This document shows, in pieces, positions 11,438 to 22,280 of a DNA stretch of 64,000 nt. The stretch spans positions 377,599 to 441,598 of the forward strand of contig NW_017803102.1 in assembly GCF_001625305.1 (NCBI RefSeq), written 5' to 3'. This stretch comes from Branchiostoma belcheri. Taxonomy: Eukaryota > Chordata > Leptocardii > Amphioxiformes > Branchiostomatidae. How positions within the stretch are numbered: the first letter of the stretch is position 1; the number at the start of each line of letters is the position of its first letter. The notes under the pieces are model-generated. The model made no database searches. It had not been told where the DNA came from and was given only the letters and a program-made list of their open reading frames with translations. A program made the translations under genes and the position numbers.

Positions 11438-11605
11438 CATATGTCTCGTACCAACCAAGGACTTAGGTGTTCATTCTTTTCTAGAACTATCACAGAGTGG
11501 AACTCGCTGTCACCAAGTACAGCAGGAGCATCGTCATTAGATAGTTTTAAACAATGTTCAGAGTTAGAGGTTCAAGGGTTAGGTGTAACAAGTCGTTGGG
11601 TGTAA
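11438..11605 (+). mobile_element. LINE ORF2 C-terminal remnant (family L1x)
   Basis: The frame reads FFSRTITEWNSLSPSTAG, then LDSFKQ, and stops at TAA 11603-11605. The pattern SFFPRT-x3-WNSLP followed by LDSFK is the conserved last segment of reverse-transcriptase ORFs in CR1/Jockey-like non-LTR retrotransposons. Only the final about 55 residues survive, and a deletion joins NQGLRC directly to FFSRT compared with the copy at 26400. The stop is followed by a GC-rich linker (GCCGCGCCGC) and then the 50-bp minisatellite, an arrangement repeated at other copies. It is a 5'-truncated, dead insertion. Confidence 0.8.
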
Positions 11606-11640
11606 TGTAGCCAGCTGCAGCCGCGCCGCACGCCTACGAA

Positions 11641-12256
11641 GCTGGTTGGTGTTACTCCGAAGGGCGGTTATACCGGCTATACAGATACAGAAGCTGGTGT
11701 GTTACGCCGAAGGGCGGTTATACCGGCTATACAGATACAGAAGCTGGTGTGTTACGCCGAAGGGCGGTTATACCGGCTATACAGATACAGAAGCTGGTGT
11801 GTTACGCCGAAGGGCGGTTATACCGGCTATACAGATACAGAAGCTGGTGTGTTACGCCGAAGGGCGGTTATACCGGCTATACTGATACAGAAGCTGGTGT
11901 GTTACGCCGAAGGGCGGTTATACCGGCTATACTGATACAGAAGCTGGTGTGTAACGCCAAAGGGCGATTATACCGGCTATACTGATACAGAAGCTGGTGT
12001 GTAACGCCAAAGGGCGGTTATACCGGCTATACAGATACAGAAGCTGGTGTGTTACGCCGAAAGGCGGTTATACCGGATATACAGATACAGAAGCTGGTGT
12101 GTTATGCCGAAAGGCGGTTATACCAGCTATACAGATACAGAAACTGGTGTGTTATGTCGAAGGGTGGTTATACCGGTCATACAGATACAGATACAGAAGC
12201 TGGTGTGTTACTCCGAAGGGCAGCTATACTGGCTATACGGATACAGATATATTGAG
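11641..12256 (+). repeat. 50-bp minisatellite in a LINE 3' end, about 12 units
   Basis: Units begin GCTGGTGTGTTACGCC and end ATACAGATACAGAA. They start at 11641, 11693, 11743 and every 50 bp to 12143, and the last starts at 12199 after a 6-bp expansion of the GATACA tail. The first nine or so are nearly identical and the last three have diverged. Because 50 is not a multiple of three and the unit has no stop in any forward frame, all three plus frames are open. The apparent proteins across it are artefacts of that. Confidence 0.95.
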
Positions 12257-12414
12257 TCCATTTCTGGCGACAGACTGGCTAGACAAAACTAACGCGTAAC
12301 GGTGCAATTTCCAAAAAGATTGATCCGCTCCTGTAGAACAGAATCTGTGCCTTCCGGAAAGCAGCTCACTCCCCAAAATCCGAAATGATGTAGAAGATGA
12401 ATCAAGAGCTGATG

Positions 12415-12575
12415 CCTCTAGCGACTACCATATAGCATCCGTGAATAGTTCCATCAGGTTGGTAAGTCACTGAGCAAAGAGACTTTTTTTTTACACATCA
12501 AGTGTTTTATTCACAGCCGACGTTTCGGTGACCGCCTGTCACCTTCCTCAGGGCAATTCTAACTTAATTCCCAAA
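12415..12575 (-). mobile_element. Retroelement tail with hammerhead-like hairpin (family H1)
   Basis: On the minus strand (12516-12554) the sequence reads CTGAGGA, A, then a perfect 6-bp stem GGTGAC/GTCACC around AGGCG, then GAAACGTC. It is followed by GTGAATAAAACACTTG and a conserved CTTACCAACCTGATG segment. Other copies are at 12755-12900, 40950-41095, 51640-51740 and 51750-51900. Layouts of this kind occur in Penelope-like retroelements, which carry hammerhead ribozymes; membership here is inference. Confidence 0.6.
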
Positions 12576-12754
12576 CGTAAAATATTAACATATCTACACA
12601 ATCATATACGTGCACGGTTACTGGGAACTGTATGTACAATGCGGTCCCAGCATCGCCTACATTTTTTTGTAGAAACGCATGTAGGCAGGAAACCTGTCAT
12701 GGAAAACAACTCATGTGTCTGTCGCCAGTTGGCGTTGGTACTCCGAAGACTCCG

Positions 12755-12900
12755 TGAACAGTTTCATCAGGCTGGTAAAGGGACTGAGTAAAGAGACTCT
12801 TTTAAACAACCACGTGTTTTATTCACAGCCCACGTTTCTGTGACCGTCTGTCATGATCACCTTCCTCGGATGGGTTCGAATTGCACTGCAGAAAAGAAGT
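12755..12900 (-). mobile_element. H1 retroelement tail, degenerate copy
   Basis: Minus-strand copy of the same family. The core (12828-12873) has CCGAGGA instead of CTGAGGA, an 8-bp insertion in the stem and AGAAAC in place of CGAAAC. It lies about 320 bp from the preceding copy in the same orientation. Confidence 0.6.
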
Positions 12901-14425
12901 CGCTGCTATAGATGCATTCCCAAGACGTACAATATTTACATACACAGTGATATACGTGGTTACGTGGAAATGTATCTACAATGCGGTCCCAAACGTACAG
13001 GAGACACCCGATACACATAGCGTTTACAGTAGTTAATAGAAAACTGTGTTCAGCGTTAGTTAGTATATACTGGGCTGAGATGTCCTCCCCACATCCTGAG
13101 AGAAACGCTGGTCATAGTTTTACTGTGCGAAGACTAACGCTCGGCAAAGAGCTGCAAATGCAGGAGATTCAGCTGTCTAATCAACCAACTGCAGGCCTCG
13201 CAAGTGTTAGTTAATGCCAGTTGACTTGATCACTGACCCATTGCAAGGATTTGTACCGAAATTTCCGTTCTCAATGGGTCTGGTTTAAGGTATTCATCTT
13301 CAAAAGTTGATGGCGTGATTTTACTCCGCAGATTACCAATGATATCCCATTATGACAGTAAGATTTTTTCAATGCCTGTGATGTTAAGATCATGTGCAAC
13401 AACTTTGGCAGGCTTGGTCTGAATAAATATTTAGTAAACATGTAAGAGTATATTATATGCAAAAGTCTCTAGACAAAATGTGTAATAAAGTACGCGGTGT
13501 CTCCCCTGAATTTTCCGTTAGATGTCGCTTGTTTATTTATCTGACCGTCAAATAAGTGCCGCCTTGCGATTGTCCACTGAATGAAAAAAATCTTGGTCTG
13601 TTTTGCATTCGGCATACGGTATAAATAAAAGGCACAGAGCAAAACTATAAAGTAGTTTATCAGGCAGTAAAGATGAACTAATGGCATTATTCTGTCGGGA
13701 ATCGTTATGTATAAAGTACAGCAGGTTTTGTAAAACACATTTGCACAGTGACGAGGGTACCACTATAACGGTCTTTACGGGTTCACTTCTCATAAAAAGG
13801 AGGTGAACAAAGTGCCTCGTAATCTCATAAAATAACAGACAAAAGTTTTTAATAGACATACATATATAGCAAAGACTAATCCTATTCTATGGGCATTTAT
13901 AACCAGTTTTAAAAGATAGTTGTACTTCCATAAATACAAGGGCAGTTAACAATAAACCTTTCCTCTAAAGCCTACTTATCGTTACTGTAGAAAGCTGAAA
14001 TTTCAACTGTATATATATCTTTCTATGGGTCACATAAAAGGATGCATAAGAGTTATGGAAAGTAATTGTATTCTGTCTCAAGCTATCGTGGCCATCCTGG
14101 ACATTTATGCTAAGATGTCCACCAACTGACACGATACCATCTAAAATAGAAACGGGTGCCAGCAAAATTTTCACACATCATAATAATCTGTTTATCATAA
14201 CTGATATGCAGTTCACAGTATAGCCTGAATAAATCACACTTCATCGTTTATAAAGCCCTAGTAAGAGAGAGTCTATGTTACTGGAATGTTGACGGTGATG
14301 CCATTGGTGATTCGACGCACAGTTCCAGTACAAATCGCCAGATGGTGCACTGTTATATACCATGACGTTGGGAATGGAGGTCCTGCATGTGTTGACATAG
14401 CAGCACTCGGATGCGTCTAGAGGTT
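12901..14425. other. Unannotated stretch
   Basis: About 1.5 kb with no supported gene. Several 60-100-codon minus-strand frames between 13271 and 14438 are AT-rich with no motif. Confidence 0.5.
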
Positions 14426-14429
14426 GATT

Positions 14430-15010
14430 TTGAAACAAAAAAAAAAAAAAAACAAGAAATTTTGTTGCCTTCTGACTGTGGTTAAGATGTCTGTTGCCAT
14501 GCCGGAAGGTGGATGGCAGATAACTATGAAGAGAGGAGACAAGAAAATACTCTGGTTTATGTTTTGTTTCTTACTTTGATGCAGTGATATGTGATGCTGG
14601 CTGTGTATATGTGATGTTCCCACTGAAGCAAAACCATTTGTACCAACCATGATTTAGTCAAATTTCTAAAATGTAGGAACCTTGGAGTCTATGGAGATTT
14701 GGAGTCTACGGAGGATGTCATCCATAAAATTTATGCTGTGGCCTTCAAAAAGCATTATGCCATGATATTTTCTAGACACCCTACCTACTCAGCACAACAT
14801 GTAGGTCTCCATAGAACCGCCACTGAAGTAAAACCATTTGTACCATGATTGAGTCAAAATTTTAAAATGTAGGAACCTTAACTTGGAGTCTGCGTAGGAT
14901 AGGATGCCATCCATAAAATTTATGCTGTGGCCTTGCCTTCAAAAAGCATTATGCCATGATATTTCCTGGCCTCCCTACCTACTCAGCACGACAGCATGTC
15001 TCCATAGACA
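14430..15010 (-). mobile_element. Dispersed repeat D1, with internal tandem duplication
   Basis: Contains CTGTTGCCATGCCGG, GAAGAGAGGAGAC and GGATGTCATCCATAAA, shared with 38100-38600 and, in the other orientation, with 45690-46620. Within this copy, 14628-14820 and 14821-15010 are tandem duplicates (period about 195 bp) that share AAAACCATTTGTACCA and CATTATGCCATGATATTT. No coding frame is conserved between the copies. Confidence 0.7.
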
Positions 15011-15735
15011 CGCCACAATGAGACCCGCGGGACACGACTGAAAATGATCAGTGGTGATGGCCTTCAAGCTGAGTTAACCGTCTCCTGCAGCGATGCACAA
15101 TATAGGCGGCATTTGGGAAGATCTGACTTTGTAAAAAAAAATTCGATATCAATTTATTGACGTCTTGCATTGATTGCAAATACGCAGGAACAGCGTTTTA
15201 ATCAATTTTCAAACATTCAAATATATGTATAATTAAACGTCAAGAATGTAGCGTCAGGACATTGTTGCACATAGACTTTAACCTAATATTTCACTGTGTG
15301 CAAAATTGAAACAAAACTATTTTGACACGCCGTTTTGAGCACACATGTTCTCAACTTGATTGTATTTGAAAGAATGGTATTAAAGGCCCTATTCCTGGAA
15401 CACGAAGCTATTTCGCGATATGTGAAAACCAGATTAAAAATAATAGCATAAGTGTGGAAACAACAGATGAGTAGGATTCATTATATCATCCCAATTTCAC
15501 TATTTTGACCAAACAGGAATTTAATAACGGTATTAAAGCATCATACTCTGATTTATTTATGCATTTAGCCCAATGGGCATAAACATGCAAATAAAGATTC
15601 AAATTAACGCTGTACACATTGGCATATTAGCGTAACAGTATTAATGAACTAAGATTGTGTAATAGCTACACTATTCCAAGTGAATAGAACTTCGCCACAT
15701 CTGGTTACTATTCATTGTACTATATAGTGACTAGA
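15011..15735. other. Mostly unannotated, with a LINE-type 3' tail at 15550-15603
   Basis: AT-rich spacer. At 15550-15603 the plus strand reads TTTAGCCCAATGGGC, then AAATAAAGATTCAAATT, the counterpart of the minus-strand tail at 9247-9310. Confidence 0.5.
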
Positions 15736-15755
15736 ATTTCCCCACCGGACCCTAA

Positions 15756-15939
15756 TAGCCTCCGTAGCAGGCTTATAGAACTGGGAGTTTGGTGGCTTTT
15801 TCTGATTATAGCTAGCCCAGTTCTGAAAGAGGGGTAATTCAACCAGGCCGGCTATGTTGTCTACATGCAATCAGAAAATAGTACATAAAAGATCCCAAAG
15901 ACCCCCAAACCCCAACGTTTGTGGCATGCTATGGTGGCA
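15756..15939. mobile_element. TIR element M1, copy 2, inside the satellite
   Basis: Left terminus TAGCCTCCGTAGCAGGC; the right terminus is degenerate (GGCATGCTATGGTGG). It sits between GGACCCTAA and AACCTAAACAG, which is the satellite sequence split in two. Confidence 0.75.
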
Positions 15940-16995
15940 AGGAACCTAAACAGTTCTGACAGCGCCGCTATAAACGCGGCTATTGTGGAGTCAGGGAAGG
16001 TTCTGTCCCTTCCCCACAGCGTCAGTAATGAATCATACCATGTACAAAACTGGTGTCTTACGCCAAAAGGTGGTTTACGAAACAAACAAAAAACAAATTA
16101 TACTATATGGCGAAAAGACCTTTGCCACCCTGTCCTAAACAGTTCTGACAGCGACACTATAAACGCGGCTATTGTGAAGTCAGGGGAGGTTCCGCCCCCC
16201 CCCCCCAGTTCCTACGTTTTCGCAATCAATGCAAGATGTCAATAAAGTAATATCGAATCTTGTTACTATTCCTAGTGAATAGAATTTCGCCACATCTTGT
16301 TACTATATGGCGAATAGAACTTCGCCACCGGACCCTAAACAGTTCTGACATCGACACTATAAACGTGCTATTGTGGAGTCAGGAAAGGTTCCGTCCCTCC
16401 CCCACAGCGGCTGTAATGATGTACAAAACTGGTGTGTTACGCCTAAAGGTGGTTTACGAAACAAACAAAGAAAAAACAAATTAAACTATATGGAGAATAG
16501 AACTTCACCACCGACACTATAAACACTATAAATATTGTATTGGATATAATTTTAGAATCCAAAATCATATAAATATTATATACAGTTGCTTGTCCTTAGT
16601 AACTGTTTTTTGTTGCGAATATCAAATCTTGTTACTATTCCGAATGACTACAAATTTACCACCGGACCCTAAACAGTTCTGACAGCGCCGCTATAAACGC
16701 GGCTATTGTGGAGTCAGGGAAGGTTCTGTCCCTCCCCCACAGCGTCAGTAATGAATCATACCATGTACAAAACCGATGTGTTACGCCTAAAGGTGGTTTA
16801 CGAAACAAACAAAAAACAAATTATACTATATGGCGAATAGACGTTCGCCACCGGACCCTAAACAGCTCTGACAGCGCCGCTATAAACGTCCTATTGTGGA
16901 GTCAGGGAAGGTTCTGTCCCTCCGTGAATAGAACTTTGCCACATCTTGTTACTATTCATTATACTAGAAGTTCGCCACCGGACCCTATTAGCTAA

Positions 16996-17191
16996 TAGCC
17001 TCCGTAGCAGGCTTATAGAACTGGGGGTTTGGTGGTCTTCGGCTGTTTTCTGATGAACCCAGTTCTGGAAAAGGGGGTAATTCAACCAGGCCGGCTATGT
17101 TGTCCAATTTAGAAAATAGCAGATAAAAGCTCCCAAAGACCATGGAGACTCCCTAAAGCCCCCAGTTTTTGGCATGCTATGCATGGTGGCT
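16996..17191. mobile_element. TIR element M1, copy 3, inside the satellite
   Basis: Same element at the same point of the satellite unit as copy 2. The right terminus is interrupted by a short insertion (GGCATGCTATGCATGG). Confidence 0.75.
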
Positions 17192-17300
17192 GGGAACCTA
17201 AACAGTTCTGACAACGCCACTATAAACGTGCTATTGTGAAGTCAGGGAAGGTTCTGTCCCTCCCCACAGCGCCTGTAATGAATCATACCAGCGCCATTAC

Positions 17301-17843
17301 CAGGTCCAGACGTCCAACAGGTTCTCATTTCCGCCCACCCCACGGATCAGTCATCTCAGCGCGGGTCACTTGGCTTTCATATCTCACCAAATAGGTTCGT
17401 ATTGCGCGCTAATGTAAGGCCATTAACACTGAGTCTATTGAATAGCATTTTACATGATGGGTGCAGGACCTCCGGGTGGCATTCTTTCAAACATGATCAA
17501 GTTGCGAGGAAGTGTGGGGGCGGGAGATGGTAACTTCGACAAAGAAAAAAATGTAGTATTATTCAATAGTTTCATCAGCCTGGTATTTAAATTGAAAATC
17601 ATGTTGAACATCTTTTATGTACATCCAAGTCTTATCTAAGTAATAAGCTAACATTTGTGAAGTCCTTCTGGTACCTTCCGCATTGACATCACAGCGCCCT
17701 CTAGTAGTGGGGGGTAGAACCAGCCAGTATTGCCCTGTGTTAAGGTAGTATAATACAACAACGCAGAATAAAAAGGGGTGGTCACTGTATATGACACCCC
17801 GAAATTCCTACATTCCATCTGGTTCTTTGGTAGCCTACTGCTA
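17301..17843. other. Unannotated stretch
   Basis: No supported feature between the satellite and the LINE scrap. Confidence 0.5.
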
Positions 17844-17983
17844 AGGAGAAAAAGGGGTAGGGGGAGACCCAGAATCACCTAATAGACAGTCTACTAAGTG
17901 ACACTGACCTACATGATACCGACGAATTGCGAAGGGCCATTGAGTACCAAGTGCTATGGAGGAGACTTTCTGGATTAGTTTGA
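17844..17983 (+). mobile_element. LINE ORF2 C-terminal remnant, frameshifted
   Basis: Frame one reads RRKRGRGRPRIT (17844-17879). The reading then continues in another frame as DSLLSDTDLHDTDELRRA and EYQVLWRRL, to TGA at 17981-17983. The pattern K/R-RGRPR-x-x-Y-x-D-x-L, then EL-x-x-A and LWR, is the usual C-terminal end of endonuclease/reverse-transcriptase proteins of non-LTR elements. A small indel near 17880 breaks the frame, so it is a dead fragment. It belongs to a different LINE type from the copies at 11438 and 26400. Confidence 0.75.
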
Positions 17984-18990
17984 GCAGGAGCTCGCACTAA
18001 ATAAGTAAAAGGCAGAATAAAACTACCAAAATTCCAGCAGGCAGATTCTCATGAAGAAGAAATAAATTATTTTCATATGACGTTTGGTATTCATTGAAAT
18101 GTGCCATCCTTATCAATGTAATCTATCTAACTGCTATATAATCCTTAAGCGATCGGGTTAATCTGCCTACTTCCTGGTAAAGGATTACAGAGTTGCAGAT
18201 TCCCGCCTAAGAACAGGCGATAAAATCTTAGGATGATTGTTTTGGTGAGGAGGGACCACATATCACTGCTATAACTGATGTTCAGATGTACGTGAATACC
18301 CAAGGGCGTCGTCTTCGGAATGCATGTTGAACCCTGTTGGCGCGACGGTTGCATGTAGTGCTAAGATATGCAGTAGATTGGAATATTGCTGCAGCAGGCT
18401 GCGAATGTACAGAATATAGCATCTATAAGCAAAAATAGTGAAAACGTCAAAAGGTGGTGTTTGCATTCCTGATTTGTAGACTTCAAGCTTGTAGAATGGC
18501 AATGAGTGTTGTATATAAACTTCTTTTGCAGTTGCACTACCAAAAAATGTTTGTCACCTGGCAATATTTTATCATTTCTAAAAGCTAACAAACGTTGGCA
18601 GATATGTTAATTCTGATGTGCAACGAAGCATTGTAAAAATGTATCGGGCAAGGGCAAAAAATAAGAACAAAGAACTAGTTGCTTTTAAGAAAGAAGTGCC
18701 TGCCTATGCCTATGTTCTTTTAGCTCTAATAGATGGATAGGCTTGTCCGATACGCTATCAATTTTGTCACTTATACATTTACTTGAAACTTCTCACTGCA
18801 TGAAAGAAAATGCTATTAGGAAGCTGTCTGCCCCAGGCAATCCATTACGTCGACACAGAAATATGAATCAACTGGAAAGATGTAAGAGAAAAAATGCATT
18901 GAAGAATCTCAGCTCCGGACTCTTGTCAATAAAAGGGTCTTCCGTGATACATCTGTATCCGGGCTATTGGAGGTGACGTCTGCGCGAAAG
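17984..18990. other. Unannotated stretch
   Basis: About 1 kb, no recognised gene or repeat. Confidence 0.5.
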
Positions 18991-18996
18991 GTGGAG

Positions 18997-19256
18997 AGTC
19001 CAACTGGGGTCGTGCGGCGTAGCGGCAGAGTGCTCGACTCGGAATCAAGAGGTCCGGGATTCGAGTCCTGACATGCCACCGATCTTGTGCCCTTGGGAAA
19101 GGCACTTTACACGACTTTCCTCAATTCGCTCAGGTGAAAGTGAGTATTGTATTGTCCCCTGTACTGGTGGCGGCATTAATATAAGTTGAAAAAACTTGAG
19201 TGTGCCGTTACCACGTCTTGTGATTAGATGTTGGACTATAACAAAAAGTCCAACTG
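18997..19256 (+). mobile_element. SINE S1, complete, with target-site duplication
   Basis: A 10-bp direct repeat AGTCCAACTG (18997-19006 and 19247-19256) brackets a 240-bp plus-strand SINE. The tRNA-like head has the box-B match GATTCGAGTCC. The body is GCCCTTGGGAAAGGCAC, then ACACGACTTTCCTCA, and the tail holds ACTTGAGTGTGCCGTTACC and an A-rich end. The perfect duplication shows retrotransposition by target-primed insertion. Confidence 0.9.
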
Positions 19257-19480
19257 CGACATTTGATTCTCGGTCACTGGTACGTCGTACGATTGGAAAA
19301 CTGAGGAAATACCCACGTCCACCACATTTTGCACGTCTTATACCTACAGATATTTTAACACATTCATATATTTGTTGATCGTAGATCGAGCTTGATTGTC
19401 AACTTTTAACTTCCTAGCGATTTTATTTGATCGTTGTAAATGCCTACTGATCAGACCCTGTGTCTGCAAGAAGGTGTATG
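19257..19480. other. Unannotated short spacer
   Basis: No feature seen. Confidence 0.5.
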
Positions 19481-20015
19481 AATACAATTTCAAAGTTAAA
19501 AATCATTTCTTACTGAAACACTTAATCATTATCAATTTTTTCCATTATTTCAATATTAGTCATTATGTAACAAGACGGGACATTGTTACATACAGTCAAA
19601 CAAGGGATGACAACATACAGTTAACATAAAAAGATGAAAAAAGGGTCCAATGCATCAAGACAAAGCTATAGTCCAATACTCAAGGTGCCATAGTTGTCAA
19701 AACACACAAATTTGAAGTGGGCGAAACATAATAATTTAACTTTCCTGGGATATATATCTCACCATGTCCAGTTTCTCTGTAATCTTCCATAACGCGATCT
19801 GACGTGGATACAAAAGGATGGCAACACAAAAAACAGTTTTTCACCGAAACACTAAATCATTATGAAATTTCATCCCATTATTTCAATACCCACACAACGG
19901 CGCAACATAATAATTTACCTTTCTTGAATCATGGAATATATAGCTCACCATGTCCAGTTTCTCTGTAATCTTCCATAACGCGATCTGACGTGGATACAAA
20001 AGGACGGGAACACAG
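19481..20015. repeat. Tandem repeat, two to three diverged copies
   Basis: Two close copies (about 19745-19905 and 19927-20015) share CTCACCATGTCCAGTTTC, AATCTTCCATAACGCG and CTGACGTGGATACAAAAGGA. An earlier copy near 19497-19585 shares CTGAAACACTTAATCATTA and CCATTATTTCAATA. Confidence 0.75.
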
Positions 20016-21820
20016 ACAACAGGCTTGATGGATGGGAATTATCTCACATCGATTTCACGTCTCTCCCAAACAGGAAGAGAGGCGCCAAGTACGGAAACCC
20101 AATACCAGATACCAGCCTTCACAGCAGACACTGTCAATACAATCACACAGACCAAAGAAAAATAGGTATGAAACATTATTCTTATCTGTATTATAAATGA
20201 ATGCTGGTGAAGAGAGTTCGACCCTTCTAATGTTTACTTTTTGTATATGGGTGTAATATGTGCCACACCTCTTTTTGTGAAAGAACTTTAAATCTATGCA
20301 AATTGCATTGACCACTATGACTGTATATGTAATACAGTATTAAGTGTATTAAAGCTTGGTAGCCTATTCTGTCTGCCGTCGTATGTTGTTACATATTCGT
20401 TGATTATACTAAAATGTCAGGAAGTGTCTCTAGCAAGAATACTGACATGGCTGTAAAAAGACTGTTGAATTAGAGCTAATTGCTTGTATTTTGTTTAATT
20501 ATTTATTTATTTACACTTTCTGGAAGAATCTGTCCATGGTACTTTAACAACACACACCACAAGGCTTGACAGACATTGAATGTTTGTTTCTTTTAACCTT
20601 TTCTTTCTTCCAAGTCGCTTGTCATACGTTATGGTCTGGTGGAAGCAGGATATAAAAATAAGGAGACATGCAACCATATTTATGACATAATCACCCAACC
20701 TGCCTTACAACCAATTCAAATCATAAATCTTTCAATCTATCAACCTTTCAAAACTTGGGATATTTAGTATTTCACTGCGTAGAGTTGAAAGCAACCCGGA
20801 TACTCGTTAATATAGAATTAGGGCTAATTGCTTGTATTTATTTGTTTACGTTTGGCTAATTTGTTGACTTAATTTACGTAATGAAGTTCCATTGCAATTA
20901 CTCTTAGTTACCTAGCTCTTACTGAAAACACTTTTAGAGATAGGGGTAACGTTAAAAAGAAAACATGCAATTTTATGACTTTTACAATCCCACTAAATCT
21001 ATTTCCGTAATTACTAGAGATAAAAACAATGGCATGCACATTTTTGTTTGGTTTTCATCGGGATTTATCTTCTATTTTATCTTTTCCAATACATGTAATG
21101 AAAGCAGACATAAATGAACCCCAAACGTCGAACCCTGCTGGTTTTACGATGTTGTATCACAAGGAATGGGGAAAGGAAAGTAATGGTAAGACATAACGTC
21201 TGCGGAAACTTTAAACATTGCGTTTCTGACCTTTTCACCCTCTGCTACAATCTTTTTATCTGTTTTCTACTGATATTTTATGACTAGGTGATCAAACAAA
21301 GCTAACATAATAACGGCAATCATGCATTTATGACTATTCCTCGTATGATACCTATGATGGATGTTCTTCGCTGCCAGGGCAAAACATACGTTCTTATTCA
21401 TCAAATACAAGCATAATAGGCATTTTGGGTGCAATAAATTGCAGTGGAATCTTTTTATCTCACTTAACTTATAGCAGGGGATAGATACTAATACATGTAA
21501 CCAGCATGCAAAAGGTCAGACGTTTCAGTACAGTATTTGATTCGTTACGACTGATGTTCGATGGCGTCCAAGCAGAATCGCAGGCTTGTCTGTGCCTTAC
21601 GTTGCAGACGAAGTAATTGCAGTAATATAAAAGTGAGGGTGAGGGTCGCAGAGCAAAATAGTGTGGGATGTTACACTAACAGGAACGTTTCTAGGTGAAG
21701 AAGTTTATGGAAAAGTGTCAAATATCAATCGGAACGTATCTCTGCCATATACGAATGTAAATGGCCAAAAAGCATGCTCTTGGTTAATAACTTGAACACG
21801 AACATCCGTAATGTGTTATC
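20016..21820. other. Unannotated AT-rich stretch
   Basis: About 1.8 kb with no gene. GTCAGACGTTTCAGTAC near 21515-21535 resembles the end of hairpin family H2, but the rest is too diverged to call. Confidence 0.5.
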
Positions 21821-21824
21821 AAAC

Positions 21825-21945
21825 ATTGAGTGTAACAAGTCGATCGGTGAAATATAGCTAGCTGCCGCCGCGCCGCGTGCCTGCGAAGCTGGTGTGTTAC
21901 ACCGAATGGCGACTATACCGGCTATACAGACACAGATACACTACA
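21825..21945 (+). mobile_element. LINE L1x extreme 3' end, single minisatellite unit
   Basis: Carries TAACAAGTCGATCGGTG, then the GC-rich linker GCTGCCGCCGCGCCGCG, one unit of the 50-bp repeat (GCTGGTGTGTTACACC) and a tail ACAGACACAGATACAC. The copy is 5'-truncated just inside the end of the ORF, so it shows the ancestral single-unit state of the minisatellite. Confidence 0.75.
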
Positions 21946-21967
21946 CAGCTTGAATCGCCCAGTAAGA

Positions 21968-22280
21968 GTGTCCCACTTTTAAAGCCATATTTTTCACATG
22001 TACATTTCCCATCCCGGTAACGTTTCAGACAAATACAGTATTCACCCTACCGTATCCAAATAGCAATGACGAAGTTTGTGTTCTCATCATCTAATATTGT
22101 TCTTTATCCATATAAACACTTTTGCTGTCTACATCTAAAATATGTTGATGTAGTGACCTGAGGTTATTTTAAAACTCTTTCCTGGAGTCTGCACAGCCAC
22201 TGCACTAGTGTCCCACTTTTAAACCCATATTTTTCACATGTACATTTCCCATCCCGGTAACGTTTCAGACAAATATAGCC
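21968..22280. repeat. Direct repeat, about 70 bp, 240 bp apart
   Basis: GTGTCCCACTTTTAAA to CGTTTCAGACAAATA occurs at 21968 and 22208 almost unchanged. Confidence 0.85.

Larger units (their letters stand above)
15740..17300. repeat. Satellite-like array, about 190-bp unit, six units
   Basis: Units marked by CCTAAACAGTTCTGACA start at 15945, 16134, 16334, 16668, 16857 and 17197. Each holds ATAAACG, GGAGTCAGGGAAGGTTC, ATCATACCATGTACAAA and, in several, the perfect inverted repeat TGGCGAA/TTCGCCA. Spacings are 189, 200, 334, 189 and 340 bp; the last long one contains a whole M1 element. No frame is conserved. Confidence 0.85.

Noticed and set aside
11641-12256. CRISPR-like regular repeat array
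   Set aside because: Units are contiguous with no unique spacers, the context is animal DNA, and the array is tied to a LINE 3' end.
11646-12299. Repeating proteins of 60-100 residues in three frames
   Set aside because: They come from a stop-free 50-bp minisatellite unit; the LINE frame stops before the array.
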